Source of the DNA: Berghia stephanieae
Lineage: Eukaryota > Mollusca > Gastropoda > Nudibranchia > Aeolidiidae
Direction: 5' to 3'
DNA: 64,000 bases
NCBI GenBank assembly: GCA_034508935.3
Contig: CM067448.1
Span: forward strand, 54,431,432-54,495,431
Shown here: positions 1 to 11,861 of the stretch, in pieces
Position numbering within the stretch: position 1 is the stretch's first letter
Layout: the number at the start of each line of letters is the position of its first letter
Notes under the pieces: generated by a model
What the model saw: only the letters and a program-made list of their open reading frames with translations
Databases searched by the model: none
What the model was told of the DNA's origin: nothing
Program-made: the position numbers and the translations under genes

Positions 1-110
1 TGATTATTGCTTTCTTCTTTTTTTTTTTTTTTGGTAAATTGACTGACAGGCTGACAGACTCAGTCAGACGCAGAGTGTTTACTGTCTATATATAAATTTT
101 TTTTTAATTA

Positions 111-326
111 AAAAAAATTCCCTTTATTCATCCCATAGGGGAAATTTGTCTCTAGGGTCTATTCCAAGGGAAGACTAGAATAACTAAGGTGTTAGCCGCA
201 GTGCATCCCTGCAAATTTAGCTAAGGCGAGGTGGCTTGCTCAAGGTCACACAGGGCAGCAGCGAGTGATCGAACTCTGTACCTTTCTGGTGCGAAGCAAA
301 GACCGTACCGCTGAACCACGCTGCTT
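111..326 (-). repeat. SINE-J copy (tRNA-derived)
   Basis: Reverse-orientation copy of a roughly 215-bp repeat that recurs at 36606, 43970, 50690, 56811 (+) and 59141. Read on the minus strand it starts with a tRNA-like head (GTGGCTCAGCGGTACGGTC, then GTTCGATCACTC as a B-box-like block) and ends with a tail rich in AATAAAGGGAAT. Its many diverged copies make a functional tRNA gene unlikely. Confidence 0.7.
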
Positions 327-399
327 TATGTGTCTAAATTCCAAAAGAAAATCCATAATCATGGTACTTTCCTGAGCCTAAAGTGGTTCAATTAACGTA

Positions 400-549
400 T
401 CAGCAGGGAGTTTATTACACAGGTGGACACTGTATAGTCACCTGGAACAACTACACAAGACGTCTAACTTCTATGTCTTGGCACAAGACTGAAGGGCTAG
501 AGCTCAGGTGGTCGCTGGTTCGGATAAGTAAGTAAGTAAGTAAGTAAGA
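400..549 (-). repeat. Repeat K with (TAAG)n end
   Basis: This block, ending in six TAAG units, is the reverse complement of 18732-18855. The shared part includes AGACGTCTAACTTCTATG and CTGAGCTCTAGCC on opposite strands. A short 3' microsatellite tail suggests a LINE- or SINE-type retroelement end, but no coding sequence is visible. Confidence 0.55.
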
Positions 550-625
550 ATTACATAGGTGGACTGTATGAAAAAGGAGTTTAGATGACCATTGACATCA
601 CGAAGAGAAATTATTCGATTTCAGC

Positions 626-760
626 ACTGAGAGTGCTCACTTCCGCGAGGACGAGAGACGCATGCGCACAACCAACATGACTTTTCCGCCGGTGACGTCA
701 CAGACTATGGGTGACGTCCAATCATGGGACACTACTCTTCCGCTAATCTCATTCCCTATA
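626..760. mobile_element. MITE F, partial
   Basis: Half of a MITE whose fuller copies are at 47672, 48091 and 52256. It ends with the terminal inverted repeat read as CGCTAATCTCATTCCCTA and carries a perfect CRE palindrome TGACGTCA at 693-700. It lies in the intron upstream of the first visible ABHD exon. Confidence 0.7.
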
Positions 761-892
761 ACCACGAGCCCAAGACAGTTTGGGGTATCAGATCTGGAAA
801 TAATTGCATGTCAGTCCTAGTAAAAAGTTATAGCAAGAGAAAAGAGATCAATTTGGAGTTACTTGTTATATTGTTCTGAATTTCCATTCCAG

Positions 893-1606
893 GGCCAAGA
901 GCTTTCCGTGCCTTTCGATCAGATTTAAATGAAAGATACAGCGTTGGAGAGCCGGGTGACACCAGCTTCATTGATTATTTGTATGCCTGCAACACAGCTG
1001 GAAAACCAAGGTACGAGCTTAAGCTTTTGAAAAAAAACAAAAAAATCTTTAGTTTTTATGTCAACTTGAGCTTTTTCATAGCGCAATATCCGATAAACGT
1101 GCTCAAAGTGCTTTACAAAGGATCTTTGACCAGAAGCAACATGTAATGTGTAGTTCAAGACATGACGTCTGTTAGGCGATATTACACTTTTTTTTTTTAC
1201 AGAGACAATGCTGTTGACTGTCAGGTACTCATTTTACACATAAACACGTTGAGAGAATATGAGTAAAGAGCCTTTTTAAGGGCTCAACTATGTGCCGAGC
1301 GAGGCTCAAACCCAGGAGCTTCTGGTCCAAAAGCGAGTGTCATGCCACAAGACCACAAAGCCGCACAAGTATGTCATGCTTTGTTTAACAAGATTGCTTA
1401 ATACTTTCTACGGATGGTAATCGGAAAAAGAGTAGCAAATAAAAATGTTTTTATTTATGTTTTTGGTCTGCTGTTAACTTCATTTAATTTCTTACATTTT
1501 AGAAGGTATGAGCCTTTTTTTTTTTCACTTAAAATTGATAATTTATATTTTAAAGTGCCCAGAGCTTGTGTTTTACATGAGAATGAGCGCTGTATAGTAT
1601 AAATGT

Positions 1607-1690
<84 letters not shown>

Positions 1691-4400
1691 TGTTTATATA
1701 TATTTTGTGTAGGGTTTTTTTAAAAATTTTAATTCTTATATTTTAAAAATAATTTTACAAAATAAAATATATTTCTTGCATTTGGCTTTGGTCGTAAAAG
1801 GTGCAATTAAAAAAAAAAAATTCTTCTTTAATCAGTGGTGAAGTTGGTTTTGCCAAAGTTTCATACCCGCTTGCCTTCGCGCGTAAGCCCATGGTGGACA
1901 GGGCTCATGGGTGGGACCCGGCATTGGATGTTACATTTATATGCGGCAAAGATTCGTGGATGGGGACCAGTCAGCTGAGTGAAGTCATTGAGCAACGGCC
2001 CTCAAGTTATACTGATATACAGGTAAGGCTGGGTGGGGATTCTGACCTCCCATAGTCGGCAGGGAGGTACATACTGTGTCTTCTATCCGCTTTGGTGGGG
2101 TTCCTGACCTCCCATAGTGGGCAGGGAGGTACATGCTGTGTCTTCTATCCCCTTTGGTGGGGTTCCTGACCTCCCATTGTGGGCAGGGAGGTACATGCTG
2201 TGTCTTCTATCCCCTTTGGTAGGGTTCCTGACCTCCCATAGTGGGCAGGGAGGTACATGCTGTGTCTTCTATCCCCTTTGGTGGGGTTCCTGACCTCCCA
2301 TAGTGGGCAGGGAGGTACATACTGTGTCTTCTACCCTCCTATATCTGTTTTCCAACATGCTTTCTGTCTTTGTCTTGGAATGAGATTACTTGGTTTTGTC
2401 TTGGCACTGGCCGGAGTCCTAGCTGGGAGGGAAACAGTCAAATGCATAGTTATTGTTTTGGGAGATGATATTTTTTTCCTTGTAAATCATCTCTCTGTTA
2501 TTTATTATTATATTTGTTATTTTGAATGTTTAATGTAAGCATTTGAGTGTATTTCTCTTTGTCGGATTTTGTGCTTGTGTCCGGGTGAGACTTATAGGTG
2601 ATCTCAAACTAAGTACATTGGTGGTGTGCTCTTGGATTTTACATCTGATCCCTATTTGTTCCCAGTTCCCCTATGTCTTACTTTCTCTTGGGTGCTTTAA
2701 TTGTAATTCTAGAACTTTTTACTATCCCATTTTCTTCCTTTTTACTGGCACTGATATGACCTTAATGTGTTGCAAACGCCGTAAAACCCTTAAAAACAAA
2801 AACAACATTGTGCATAGAGGACCTCAGATACAACAAGGCCCATTAGACTAAGTAGCAGTTCCACGTATTCATTGTAATGATTTTTTGGGATGTTTTTTTC
2901 TTTTCTTGAATTTTTCGTTCTTGCTTTGTCTGGCACCATTTCATGCCCACCTTTTCAGATCCTTATCGAGAGCGTTAAAAAAAAAAATAGAGCATTTGTA
3001 TAGCGCAATATGCACTAAACATGCTCGAAATGCTTTACAAGGGGTCCCTAATCAACAGCAACAATTAACATGTAGGACAGGACACATGACGCCTGTTAGG
3101 CGATATTACAATTTTGCGGACAGAGACAACGCTGTTAATGGCCAGGTACTCATTTTACACCTGAGTACGATGAGGGAATGTGAGTAAAGAGCCTTTTCCA
3201 AGGACTCAACTATGCACCAAGTGAGAATGGGACCTTCTTATCCAAAAACGAGTGTCATACCACCAGACCACATCGCCGGTGCCTGCTCCCTACTTTCACA
3301 ATTCATCATCATCCATCGTGGCTTGTGCTCTTCAGCACGTTGCCGGTCAGCTGTCTCCACGAATCACGATCCTCTGCGGTGCGCATGAAATCTGTGTTGT
3401 TTTTAAAGTCACATTCGGTCATTCTTAGGTTATTTAGATATAAGTTGTTCTTTGTCTTCCTGTAGCTCTCTTTCCTTCGATCATCCCAGATGTTACCAAC
3501 TTTTCTATTCCGTCTCTTCTCCACACATGTCCCAGAAACCGTAACTGCCTCTTTCTGATGTTATCGACCAGTACTCTTCCCTTTCTCACTTCTCCAACAC
3601 TTCCTCGTTCGTTTCACAATTACATACTTATAAAAGAGGCTTCATTGAATCAGGTACTAAGATGTTTACACTCACATCTTTGAGAAAAACTCTTGTTTGA
3701 TTTGAATTAGTTGAATTTGAGGATTAAAGTACTGATATATTGAGGTAAAATAAAGCTTTTACAGAGATTTATGTGACCCCTTTGCCTTATTATTGTATAT
3801 ATTATGTGTGCGGCAATGTGGTCTTGAGGTATGACACTCTCTTTTGGATCGGAAGGTCCTGGGTTCGAGTCTCACTCGATGTATAGTTGAGTCCCTGGAA
3901 AAGACTCTTTACTCACATTCTCTCACCACACTCAGGCGTAAAATGAGTACTTGGCCGTTAACAGCATTGTCTCTGTTTTAAAAAATTGCAGGCGTCAGGT
4001 CTCATTCTAAATGTTAAATGTTGCTGTTGGACATGGACCCTTTGAAAAGCATTTTGATCACATTTAGTAGATATTGCGCTGAATAAAAGCTCAATTATTT
4101 TTTTTTATTATGTCAGAAGAAACAAGATGCTAAAATTTGAATTTTAAGTCATGTGATCAAAAGTACAAAATTTGTACATTATTAGAAAAACTGAATTTAT
4201 TCTTCACATTGAAAGCCTTTTAAATGACTGAAATATCAAAATTAAGACCTAAAATCAAAATAGTTTTTTCTTCTTCTTCTTCTTTTTGCATTCCTTCGAA
4301 GTGGATCAAACCTGGATTCCCAATGCTGATAACAAATTCCAAGGTCTTCTGAAGCTAATCCGTTATATCAAAGAGAATCAAAATTATGAGAATTATCATC

Positions 4401-4484
<84 letters not shown>

Positions 4485-4774
4485 TTCTATATATCTCATG
4501 TTTCTCCCCACATTCCCTTTTAATACCGTTTCGATACTGTATATATCACAATTTGAAATGATTCATCACATAATTTCTCATTTGAAATCTTGTCAATGAC
4601 ATTTTTTCTCTCTCTCTCCATCTTTTCCTCTATTTTCACCAGGTCATAGAGGATGCTGGACATCATGTACACACAGACAATGCCCCGATCTTTAACTATC
4701 TAGTCAAACAAATCACAAAAGCTGTCGACGCTGGATGCAAACCCGATTTAAAACCCATTTCATCTACAGCGTAA
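893..4774 (+). CDS. ABHD4: ABHD4/ABHD5-like alpha/beta hydrolase, C-terminal exons
   Basis: Three coding exons are supported: 893-1010 (enters two bases into a codon), 1836-2022 and 4643-4774 (stop TAA). All have AG/GT borders and joining phases agree. The roughly 144 residues match the C-terminal third of ABHD4/ABHD5: an FRSDLNERY segment, FIDYLYACN, an SGE...ARKP stretch, then QRPSSY and AGHHVHTD. The last contains the HX4D motif (H-H-V-H-T-D) with the His expected to complete the catalytic triad; the nucleophile and oxyanion regions lie left of the window. Family members act on N-acyl phospholipids (ABHD4) or as lipase co-activators with lysophosphatidic acid acyltransferase claims (ABHD5). 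The HHVxxD and QRP.SY spellings look closer to ABHD4, but an unsplit ancestral ABHD4/5 gene is possible. The introns hold SINEs and a family A repeat starting six bases after the second donor. Confidence 0.88.
1065..1364 (-). repeat. SINE-B copy (tRNA-derived)
   Basis: Reverse copy of the commonest repeat in the window, about 290 bp. The minus-strand reading is a tRNA-like head (GGCTATGTGGTCTAGTGG-type A box, GGGTTCGAGCC-type B box), a unique body with AATGAGTACCTGGC, and a tail AAGCGCTTTGAG...GCGCTATATAAAAG. It lies in an ABHD intron. Confidence 0.85.
1604..1689. repeat. (ATT)n microsatellite
   Basis: About 28 uninterrupted ATT units in the ABHD intron. Confidence 0.95.
2028..2806 (+). repeat. 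Repeat family A, near full length, with 62-bp internal tandem units
   Basis: Dispersed repeat of about 780 bp. It begins CTGGGTGGGG, six bases after the ABHD splice donor. The first part is five tandem 62-bp units (GACCTCCC blocks at 2044, 2106, 2168, 2230 and 2292). The element then runs through a T-rich body to the tail GCGCTGATATGACC...GCCGTAAAACCCTTAAAAAC. Partial relatives occur at 6466, 8056, 10595, 11862, 17985, 24742, 42353, 44190, 44970 and 45296. No conserved reading frame was found, so it looks like a non-autonomous retroelement. The hydrophobic reading frames in it are by-products of T-richness. Confidence 0.8.
2988..3278 (-). repeat. SINE-B copy
   Basis: Near-complete reverse copy: the TATAGCGCAATAT tail is at the left and the tRNA-like head at the right (about 3230-3278). 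Confidence 0.85.
3303..3620 (-). mobile_element. LINE reverse-transcriptase C-terminal fragment
   Basis: The minus strand encodes a short reading frame (3524-3309) with AEDRDSWRQL near its end, the typical C-terminus of non-LTR retrotransposon polyproteins. Upstream frames carry further similarity (a TNEEV-like block). The left end is an ATC/ATG-rich tail. It is 5' truncated and not functional. The clade cannot be fixed by eye. Confidence 0.65.
3810..4094 (+). repeat. SINE-B copy
   Basis: Forward copy with the tRNA-like head (CCTGGGTTCGAGTC at about 3850) and the body ending in an AATAAAAGCTCAA tail. It lies in the last ABHD intron. Confidence 0.85.
4397..4482. repeat. (TC)n microsatellite
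   Basis: Long TC tract in the last ABHD intron, about 160 bp before the last exon. Confidence 0.95.
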
Positions 4775-4879
4775 CCTGTCACGTGATATTTGACTTGCAT
4801 AACCCCATCATCTCAATCTATTATCATGCTTGGGGGGGGGGGGATTTTATAGATAGTTCGAAGATGTCGTCACTCTGGT

Positions 4880-5042
4880 CTTTGTTATTGTTTTTTGCCA
4901 TCCGCGTTTATGAGTAATTCTCACTGAACTGTATTAACCCGACTATAAACGTTCATGGATACACACAGTTTTGTGTGTTGGTCCTTTATACTTCCGGATG
5001 GCAATGTTATGAGCTTCTTAGCCAAGCGCATACTATCTAAAG
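4880..5042. repeat. Repeat I copy
   Basis: A roughly 150-bp block containing GAGTAATTCTCACT and GTTTTGTGTGTTGGTCC recurs near 17375, 43590 (reverse) and 53729. No coding content. Ends are not defined. Confidence 0.6.
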
Positions 5043-6465
5043 AGGCCCTTTTATGAATCAGAAAAAATTATTGAAGAATCATTTCATCCCAAACTAGCAA
5101 TGTGCCTTCATGATCATATTCATATCGTTATCTTTCATTTGAAAATCATCAGCTGACAGCACATTCAAAATCGTGATTCAACGCAGTTTGAGGAAACCCA
5201 TTTCTCATAAATTTGACCTCAGCCATTTGATTTATATCTTACTAGGTATGGAAAGCCCGAATTTATATTTTATAATTATTGTCTTTAAGTTGCATTCAAT
5301 AGGTATAACTTTTTTTTCTGATTAAAATGGTAAAAAAATTATTAAAATCGCTTAACAATTAAAAAAGATATGCTATTTAGAAATTTGTAGAAAATCGTCC
5401 AAATTTGAGCTGCTTTGAAAGCAACCTTTTGTCCGTTTTCAAAATGCCATATTTTCATAAATAATCAAGCTAGACCTCAGAAACTTTCTAACAATACACA
5501 TCTTTTTATAAACAATACGTGTATTTTCTTTTCCTGAGCTCAACTCCAAGTAAAATAGAAATAGTTTGCCCCCAAAGTACAGACAAAGCCAAAACTGTCA
5601 ATTTCAACGCGAAGTTACAAAATATCAGCGATCGTGTCTTGTGCCTGAGCCAGCGTATGAGTGAAGTCAATACGGCAAAGGTTGAAGTTTTAGTTTCGTT
5701 TTCAGTTGGCTGGTGAAAGCAAAGCTATAAATCTTTCTTTCGTATACATCATTTTAAAACTGTGATTTAAAATTTTCTTTTGATACCAGAATCGTCCAAA
5801 TTTTCACATTTTTCTTTAATTTTTTATCGATTTAAAGTTTTTAACTTGAAATTTCAAACTTTGAAAATATTCTTAAAAATGCGAATCTGGTATCGAATGA
5901 CAGCTTGTTCAACTCAAATTTCTTTCTGATGCTGCCATTGACGTTACTATTAATAGCGTTGATGCGAGAGAAAAGTCAACTGTCAGTTACGGTGTTCGAG
6001 TAAGAGAGTGCTGGTTCCAAAATTGGAATTTACTCCTCTTCTTCAACTCAGAGCTATGAAATAATGGCAAATCCTATGAAAAAAGCATAAACATTTTTTC
6101 AAAGATGAAGATTTGAGATTTAATTTGATACCAAACGCGTTTTATTTGACGGACTGAAAATGAGAAAAAGAGAGTGACGATTTGAATTGAAATTCTCGCT
6201 TTGCCAATAAAGCCATGACTCGATAAGAGGGTTTGCCTTACCTATTACTAGAAGAAGGTGGTGATGTCTATTTGATACTAACTCTTGTTGTTTTTAGTTA
6301 AAGTCAATGTTTTAGATTGTATTTAGTGTTATGGACTAAAAAAGTTGTATTTAATTTTATGGACTTAAAAAGTCTTCACAATATCTAGTTCAAATTTATT
6401 TTATTTATGTATGTTATATTATACTCTATGCTGAGTCTATCGGTAGTATGCCTAATAAAATATAT
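5043..6465. other. AT-rich stretch, no gene seen
   Basis: Downstream of the ABHD stop. It may include the gene's 3' UTR, but I see no convincing polyadenylation site close to the stop. Short open frames here (for example 5519-5716) have no recognisable domain. A recurring motif style (ATTTGAGATTTAATTTGATACC) suggests old repeats. Confidence 0.5.
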
Positions 6466-6940
6466 ATTTGAGTGGGGTCTTTTGACCTCCCATGGTGGAC
6501 AGAGAGGTCACTTGCTGCGTCTTCTATCCCATGTAACTGTTTTCCCTTTCCATCTTTTTCCTAAAATAAGTTTTGTCCCAGTCCTAACTGGAATCCTTAG
6601 CTTGGAAGGAGACAGTCAAATGTAAAGTAACTATTTTTGATAGATGATTTTTTTCCCCCCTCTGTTATGCATTTTTGAATATATTGTGTTTTGGGTGTAT
6701 CCTCCATAGCTAGATCCTTTGCTTGTGCCTTGGATGGGACTTGTAGGTAGTTTCAAAATAGGCACATTGATGGATTCAACGTGGAATTCTCTGTTCCCTA
6801 TCTGATTTGGCTTCTTTATCTTTGGCGATTTTAATTTCAGATCTACATCTATTCCTTCATATCTTCTTCCTTTTGAATGTGGTTGAAACAACCTAACAGT
6901 GTTGCAAGTGCTGTAAATAAAATCCCTCAGAACAAAACGA
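6466..6940 (+). repeat. Repeat family A, diverged partial copy
   Basis: Starts with TTTTGACCTCCCATGG, continues with GGGAGATAG-type and TTTTCCCTTTCC blocks, and ends in GTGTTGCAAGTGCTGTAAAT. It is older and shorter than the copy at 2028. Confidence 0.6.
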
Positions 6941-7495
6941 GGCTAACATAATACGAAAATATTATTTTCTATTTAAACGACATTATTCACTATGGATTTT
7001 TAAACTGAATTATTTGTACTAGCAATAATTCTGGAAAAAATCATATTGTAAATCTATTTATAAATCCTTGTAAGTTATTTTTACACTTTATATTGTTGTT
7101 GCATTTTTTAAAATTTCAATTTTTTTTTTTCATTTTTTAATATAATTTTTAAATTTATAACAGTTCTAGATACAAAGTTGCACTTGACTGTTAATATTAC
7201 ATGTCTTCAGATTTTATTTTCATGTCAAATAAAATTTGAATGGGGTTTTTTCAACATTAATAAACTGCCAATCGGGTTATGGAGAATTTCGTTTTTAAAA
7301 AAGAAATAGAAATAATATTTTTTTACAAATAACACTCATTTCCACTTAAATGCTTGGAGTTGCTTTACAATTTTACATATTATTGTTATTAACATTTGCT
7401 AAACTATTCCATTTTGTCAATTCTCTGTCTTGTCAAATAAGGTAGCATATTTGATTATTCATTTTATAATTTTGTTTAAAATTAAAATGTATAGT
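6941..7495. other. AT-rich intergenic stretch
   Basis: No reading frame, RNA gene or recognisable repeat was found. Confidence 0.5.
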
Positions 7496-7496
7496 A

Positions 7497-7645
7497 AAAT
7501 AAAGGGAGTAAGAATGACTTATAAAAGATACAAAACAAAGTAGACAACATTTCGGCCTTTGACCTTCTTCAGGTAAACGAGAAAAGGCCGAAACTTTGTT
7601 TACTATACATTTTATTGACTCATTTAGGCACCTCTATATTTTTGG
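7497..7645. mobile_element. Hairpin element E
   Basis: Inverted-repeat element sharing the core GGTCAAAGGCCGAAA (here on the minus strand) and the end CATTTAGGCACCTCTA with 46078-46305 and 55325-55535. Non-coding. Confidence 0.6.
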
Positions 7646-7664
7646 TATTCTGTTTTAGTCTAAC

Positions 7665-7795
7665 AAACCTTTGGTCACATAGACCCAGAGTTTATCCTGC
7701 GCTATCCTTTGGTTAGGAAGCTGGCCGACTGCAATGTATTATCTGCGAGATCTAACAAACACAGCTATCCTAATCCCTGTTAAAGTTGGAAGATT
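7665..7795 (-). repeat. SINE-D, partial
   Basis: Contains the family D body (GTTTATCCTG, GCAATGTATTATCTGCGAGA, CCTAATCCCTG) without the tRNA-like head. Confidence 0.55.
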
Positions 7796-8055
7796 TACAG
7801 GTATGAAATCAAACCAAAATCAGACTCACCTGACCTCCAGTCACAGATTCATACTATAACTGACCTACCCAACCTCAGATCACAAATCCATACCCCAAAA
7901 AAAAAGTGATCTAGCAGACTTGCAATCACAAATTGATGCCTACGTTATTTCTATCAATTCATGTCAAGCACATTTGTGAAACTTTTATAGTTTCGGCTGC
8001 TGACATGAAAGTAAACAGATCTCCTACATCCCAATGAATGAAAGTGCAATCCGGG

Positions 8056-8170
8056 TTGCTTTAATTGTAATTCTAGAACTTTTTACTATCCCATTTTCTT
8101 CCTTTTTACTGGCGCTGATATAACCTAACTGTGTTGCAAGCGCCGTAAAACCCTTAAAAACAAAAACAAA
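8056..8170 (+). repeat. Repeat family A, 3' tail only
   Basis: Last roughly 115 bp of family A, from GCTTTAATTGTAATTCTAG to GCCGTAAAACCCTTAAAAAC. This 5'-truncated copy is the pattern expected of retrotransposition. Confidence 0.75.
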
Positions 8171-8694
8171 GTGCAATCCATTCTCTTTGTTGTTATTGCC
8201 CTTGGTCCAGTGGCTTCATGAAAGTAATTAGGGGAGACAGAAAGTTTACATCTCAGTACATTATTATAACGTTTTTTTTTTTGTTTTTTTTTTTTATAGA
8301 AATGTTTTTAAATCTCCTTACTGTGATAATCTCAGCCAACTGTGTTTTTTTCAATTTGTGAACTTTGGATATTGATAACCAAATGTGCCAAACAATATTT
8401 CAAAAAGGTATTATGTCGGAGTGAACCAAATAATTACAAGTGAATTTGAAGTTAAAATGACTAGAAATATAAAATTAAAATTGTATTTTTTTTTTTCACT
8501 CTTTCAAAAAAAAAGGAGCCCCCCCCCCCCCAAAAAAAAAGAAAACCCCAAAAACAAAAACAAAACTGTATTAATTCTTCTCAATAAAATAAATCAACTT
8601 AGTCAAATATTTTCAACATCTTATTGTAGTTCACCACGATATAATACCGTTTTGAGATGCTGGGTCACAAATGGAGATCGATATCACTGTGATA

Positions 8695-9469
8695 TTAACT
8701 CATTCAACCCTAACACCGACTATATCCGTAGTTTACCCAGATTACTTTTCCTCCTCCTCTAGGTTCCATGCCTGGTCCAGGCTTCGGATGCTGCATGAAT
8801 TATCTCTCTCCATTCCTCCCTGTCTCTTGCTTTTTCAAACAGCTCTTGGATTGTTAGGTTGGTGAAGCCCTTCAGTTGGTCTATGAGTGTTTTTCTTTGT
8901 CTCCCCCGGGCGCGTTTACCAGGTATTTTTCCACAACTTGCCAGGTATTCATTTTTATCTTTCCTTACTATGTGTCCGAAAAAGGATAGTTGTCGATCCG
9001 CTATTAAGGGCATTAGTTTCCTTTGTTGGTATGTTTGTTTTAGCACTTCTTCGTTCGTTTTGTGTGCAGTATACGATATTCTCTGCATCCTTCTCAAGCA
9101 CCACATTTCAAAAGCTTCAATGTTCTTTTGTGTTTCTGCATTTGTAGTCCAGCTTTCGCATCCGTATAACAAGATTGGCCACACGTAGCACTTCAAGACT
9201 CGGAATCTAATCCCGAACGACATCTGTTTGTTTTTCAAAATGTTTCCCAGGTCCATGAAGGCCTGTTTGGCTTGAGGTTACTTTTACCCCATGCCTATTT
9301 ATTACATTTTTCTAAGACAAATTATAGGCGTAGTATCAAAGCTAATGTTTTTGTTTAGTTTTTGTATGTTAATGATAGTTGAATAAAACTATCTATGTAC
9401 ATGCTCGTCTTTAATACACGTTTTCCAATTTTGAAAAGTAGCAAAGATCTCTAGGATTGAGTGAGTTAA
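8695..9469 (-). mobile_element. MITE C (TTAA-flanked), interrupted by a LINE
   Basis: TTAACTCATTCAACCCTAAC at the left and ATTGAGTGAGTTAA at the right are the two inverted ends of a roughly 235-bp MITE also found at 38776, 40734, 46876, 48650 and 59388. Here it is split by the LINE at 8751-9270. The 8-bp target duplication TTACTTTT stands on both sides. Confidence 0.75.
8751..9270 (-). mobile_element. LINE fragment, RT C-terminal region
   Basis: The minus strand has one open frame (9256-8762) containing LYGCESWT, WCLRRMQRIS, FGHIVRKD, GKRARGRQRKTLID and DREEWREI, ending RHGT-stop. These are hallmarks of the C-terminal part of non-LTR retrotransposon polyproteins. After the stop comes an AGGAGGAGGA tail, then the TTACTTTT target duplication. 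It is 5' truncated (endonuclease and RT core absent) but its open frame suggests a fairly recent insertion. Confidence 0.85.
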
Positions 9470-9470
9470 A

Positions 9471-10594
9471 ACTTCTTTGTCTGTTACAATCCTTGACTAT
9501 TTTATCATAAGATGTTATTGTTTGTGGATTCAATATTTTAATATTATTATTATACAATTATACTTGACTAAAATCCTTTGTGTATTTTATAAAAGATATA
9601 TTGAGACTTAATATTAATTGTGGTGAGTGTAAGTGATTTTGATTTTTATATTAATTCAAGAATTGTAAAAATGCAGGTGGTCACAATTGAAGGCCACTAT
9701 GGAAGTACAGGTGATATCCATTTTCCTTTTATCTTTTTTTTTAGTTATCTCCCCTTGGAGGGGGGATTGTAAGCCTTATTTCTTTCAGTGTATAATTTAA
9801 ATAGTTATTTGCTATTTTCTTCCATTTCTAGCCAGAGTAAGTTTTATTTGACCAAGACGAATAAAAATGCTGATAATAAATAACTTTTATTTTATTTTAT
9901 TTTTATATAGAAGAATGGAAAAACAAGTGGATCCATTTGAGATTCTGGACCAAATGTGACCCAATGTGTAAAATGAGATTTATGGTCAATAATATTATGT
10001 AATTTGAATTCAATATGTTTTGTTTTATTGAAGGAAATGAACCAGACTCCTATTTTTGATCATTTTAATAGTACCGGTATATATTATTAAATTTTAGCAT
10101 TCTCTTCTTCCAAACACAATCCCCCTTTGAGGCAGTGGGGCCTAAATTTTTTAATCATCTGATAAATAACCAATGATTAACTCTTTGAAAATCATTGCAT
10201 AATAATAATAAATTAATTGTCTGTGCTACCAATAAAATATTTTTTAGGATCAATTTACAGACTTGACAACTTTTCAGAGACAAAGTTGGGGAAAGTATAT
10301 TAGCAAACACGGATTTTGAATGAGGATGGTTTTAATCGTGTTGATGATGATATTTTTTCTGGAATCTTAAAAAAAAAAAAAAATTTTAATTGAGAAAATA
10401 ATTGGAAATTATGGAAATCAGGAATGAAAATAAATTTCAGGAATTTCTCCGAAAAATTCAGAAAAGTTGGCAGATGTGAATTTATGTCTGGTTTTTTAAC
10501 TACAAGTCTTCAGATTATATCTGTAAGTAAAATGTAAAAAAAAAAATGGATATTCCCAGCTGTTAAATTGAGCATTTACTTTTATGTGTAGAAC
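9471..10594. other. AT-rich intergenic stretch
   Basis: No gene seen. Short poly-A runs and weak AT-rich repeats only. Confidence 0.5.
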
Positions 10595-11088
10595 ACAGTG
10601 CAGTGGTCTCCCTCTCATTGTGGACAGGGAGGCACTTACTGCGTCTTTTATCCCTCTTTATCTGTTTTCCAACATACTTTCTGTCTTTGGCTTAGAATGA
10701 GATTACTTTGTGTTGTCCTGGACCTGGCTGGGAGGGAAACAGTCAAATATATACACACGTAGTCGAGTTTTGGGAGATTATATTTTCTATCTTGGAAATC
10801 ATCTGTCTAATATGCATTGTATTTGTTTTACATAATATATGATTTGTAATATTTGAGTGTATTCCTCTTAGTGTGGACATGTGGACAGGATGAGACTTTT
10901 AGGTTATCTCTAAGTACATTGATAGTGTGATCTTGGAATCTACATCTGTTCCCTATTTGGACTAATTCCCCTTCGTCTTACTTTAATTGTAATTCTAAAA
11001 CTTTGTAATATACCATTTCTTTCCTATTTACTGGCGCTGATATGACCTATATGTGTCACAAGCGCCGTCAAACACTTGAAAACAAACA
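10595..11088 (+). repeat. Repeat family A, partial copy
   Basis: Starts GTGGTCTCCCTCTCATTG, carries the CAGTCAAATATATACAC and GAGTGTATTCCTCTTAGTG blocks, and ends CAAGCGCCGTCAAACACTTG. Confidence 0.7.
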
Positions 11089-11861
11089 GTGGTCTCCACC
11101 TATGATTGTTTTTATTTGGGAACAAAATAAATTCTAAATAAAAATTATTCCTTAGCCAAACTGATTTCGAATACAGAAATGTTTTAGGGCCAGAGTTAAT
11201 TAGACAGAAGAGAACTTTGGAAATCGTACGAAAGTTCCCAAAAAAATTATTATAATTTAAGGTACCGGAATCAAATTTAAACTTTACATTATTTATTTAT
11301 GTACACATTGTGTATTTTCATTCTAAAAAGAAACTTACCGTTTTCTATAGGATGTATCTAATCCATTTTTACCATTTATTATTCAATGTAATTTAATTGC
11401 CATTAAGTATTCATTTAAGGTCAAACATATACCATACATACAATGTGATATTTTAAAATGATTTTGTCATTTAATGTTTTGAAATAAACCAATTATTAAT
11501 AATTCTAGAAGTCATTTCTTACTATGTACAATAAATTTCTACTACTAGTACTAGTAGGCTAATAGTAATATTCGAAGTTTACTTATTTTCAGGTCTGATA
11601 AACCAAATTGTCATGGGTTCACTCAATTTAATTTCATTCAAAAATGTCTTTATTGTTGGAATATGCTGCATATCACTCAAGAGAACATAAAGAGTAATAG
11701 TGATAGTAATTATTTGTTAAAAAGGATAAATTACAATTATTGTAATAATATAACAACGCATCAACACTAGTAACCACTTCTACTCTTCATAACATTTACT
11801 CATGCCCTTTCACATTTTATCCATTTTTTAAAAAGCTCAGTTGTTAAGGAAGTAATACTGT
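11089..11861. other. AT-rich intergenic stretch
   Basis: No gene or recognisable element was found. Confidence 0.5.

Noticed and set aside
2257-2851. Hydrophobic frames resembling small membrane proteins (also in the copies near 44878, 45338 and 45798)
   Set aside because: They come from family A. Frames are not kept between copies and the hydrophobicity follows from T-richness.
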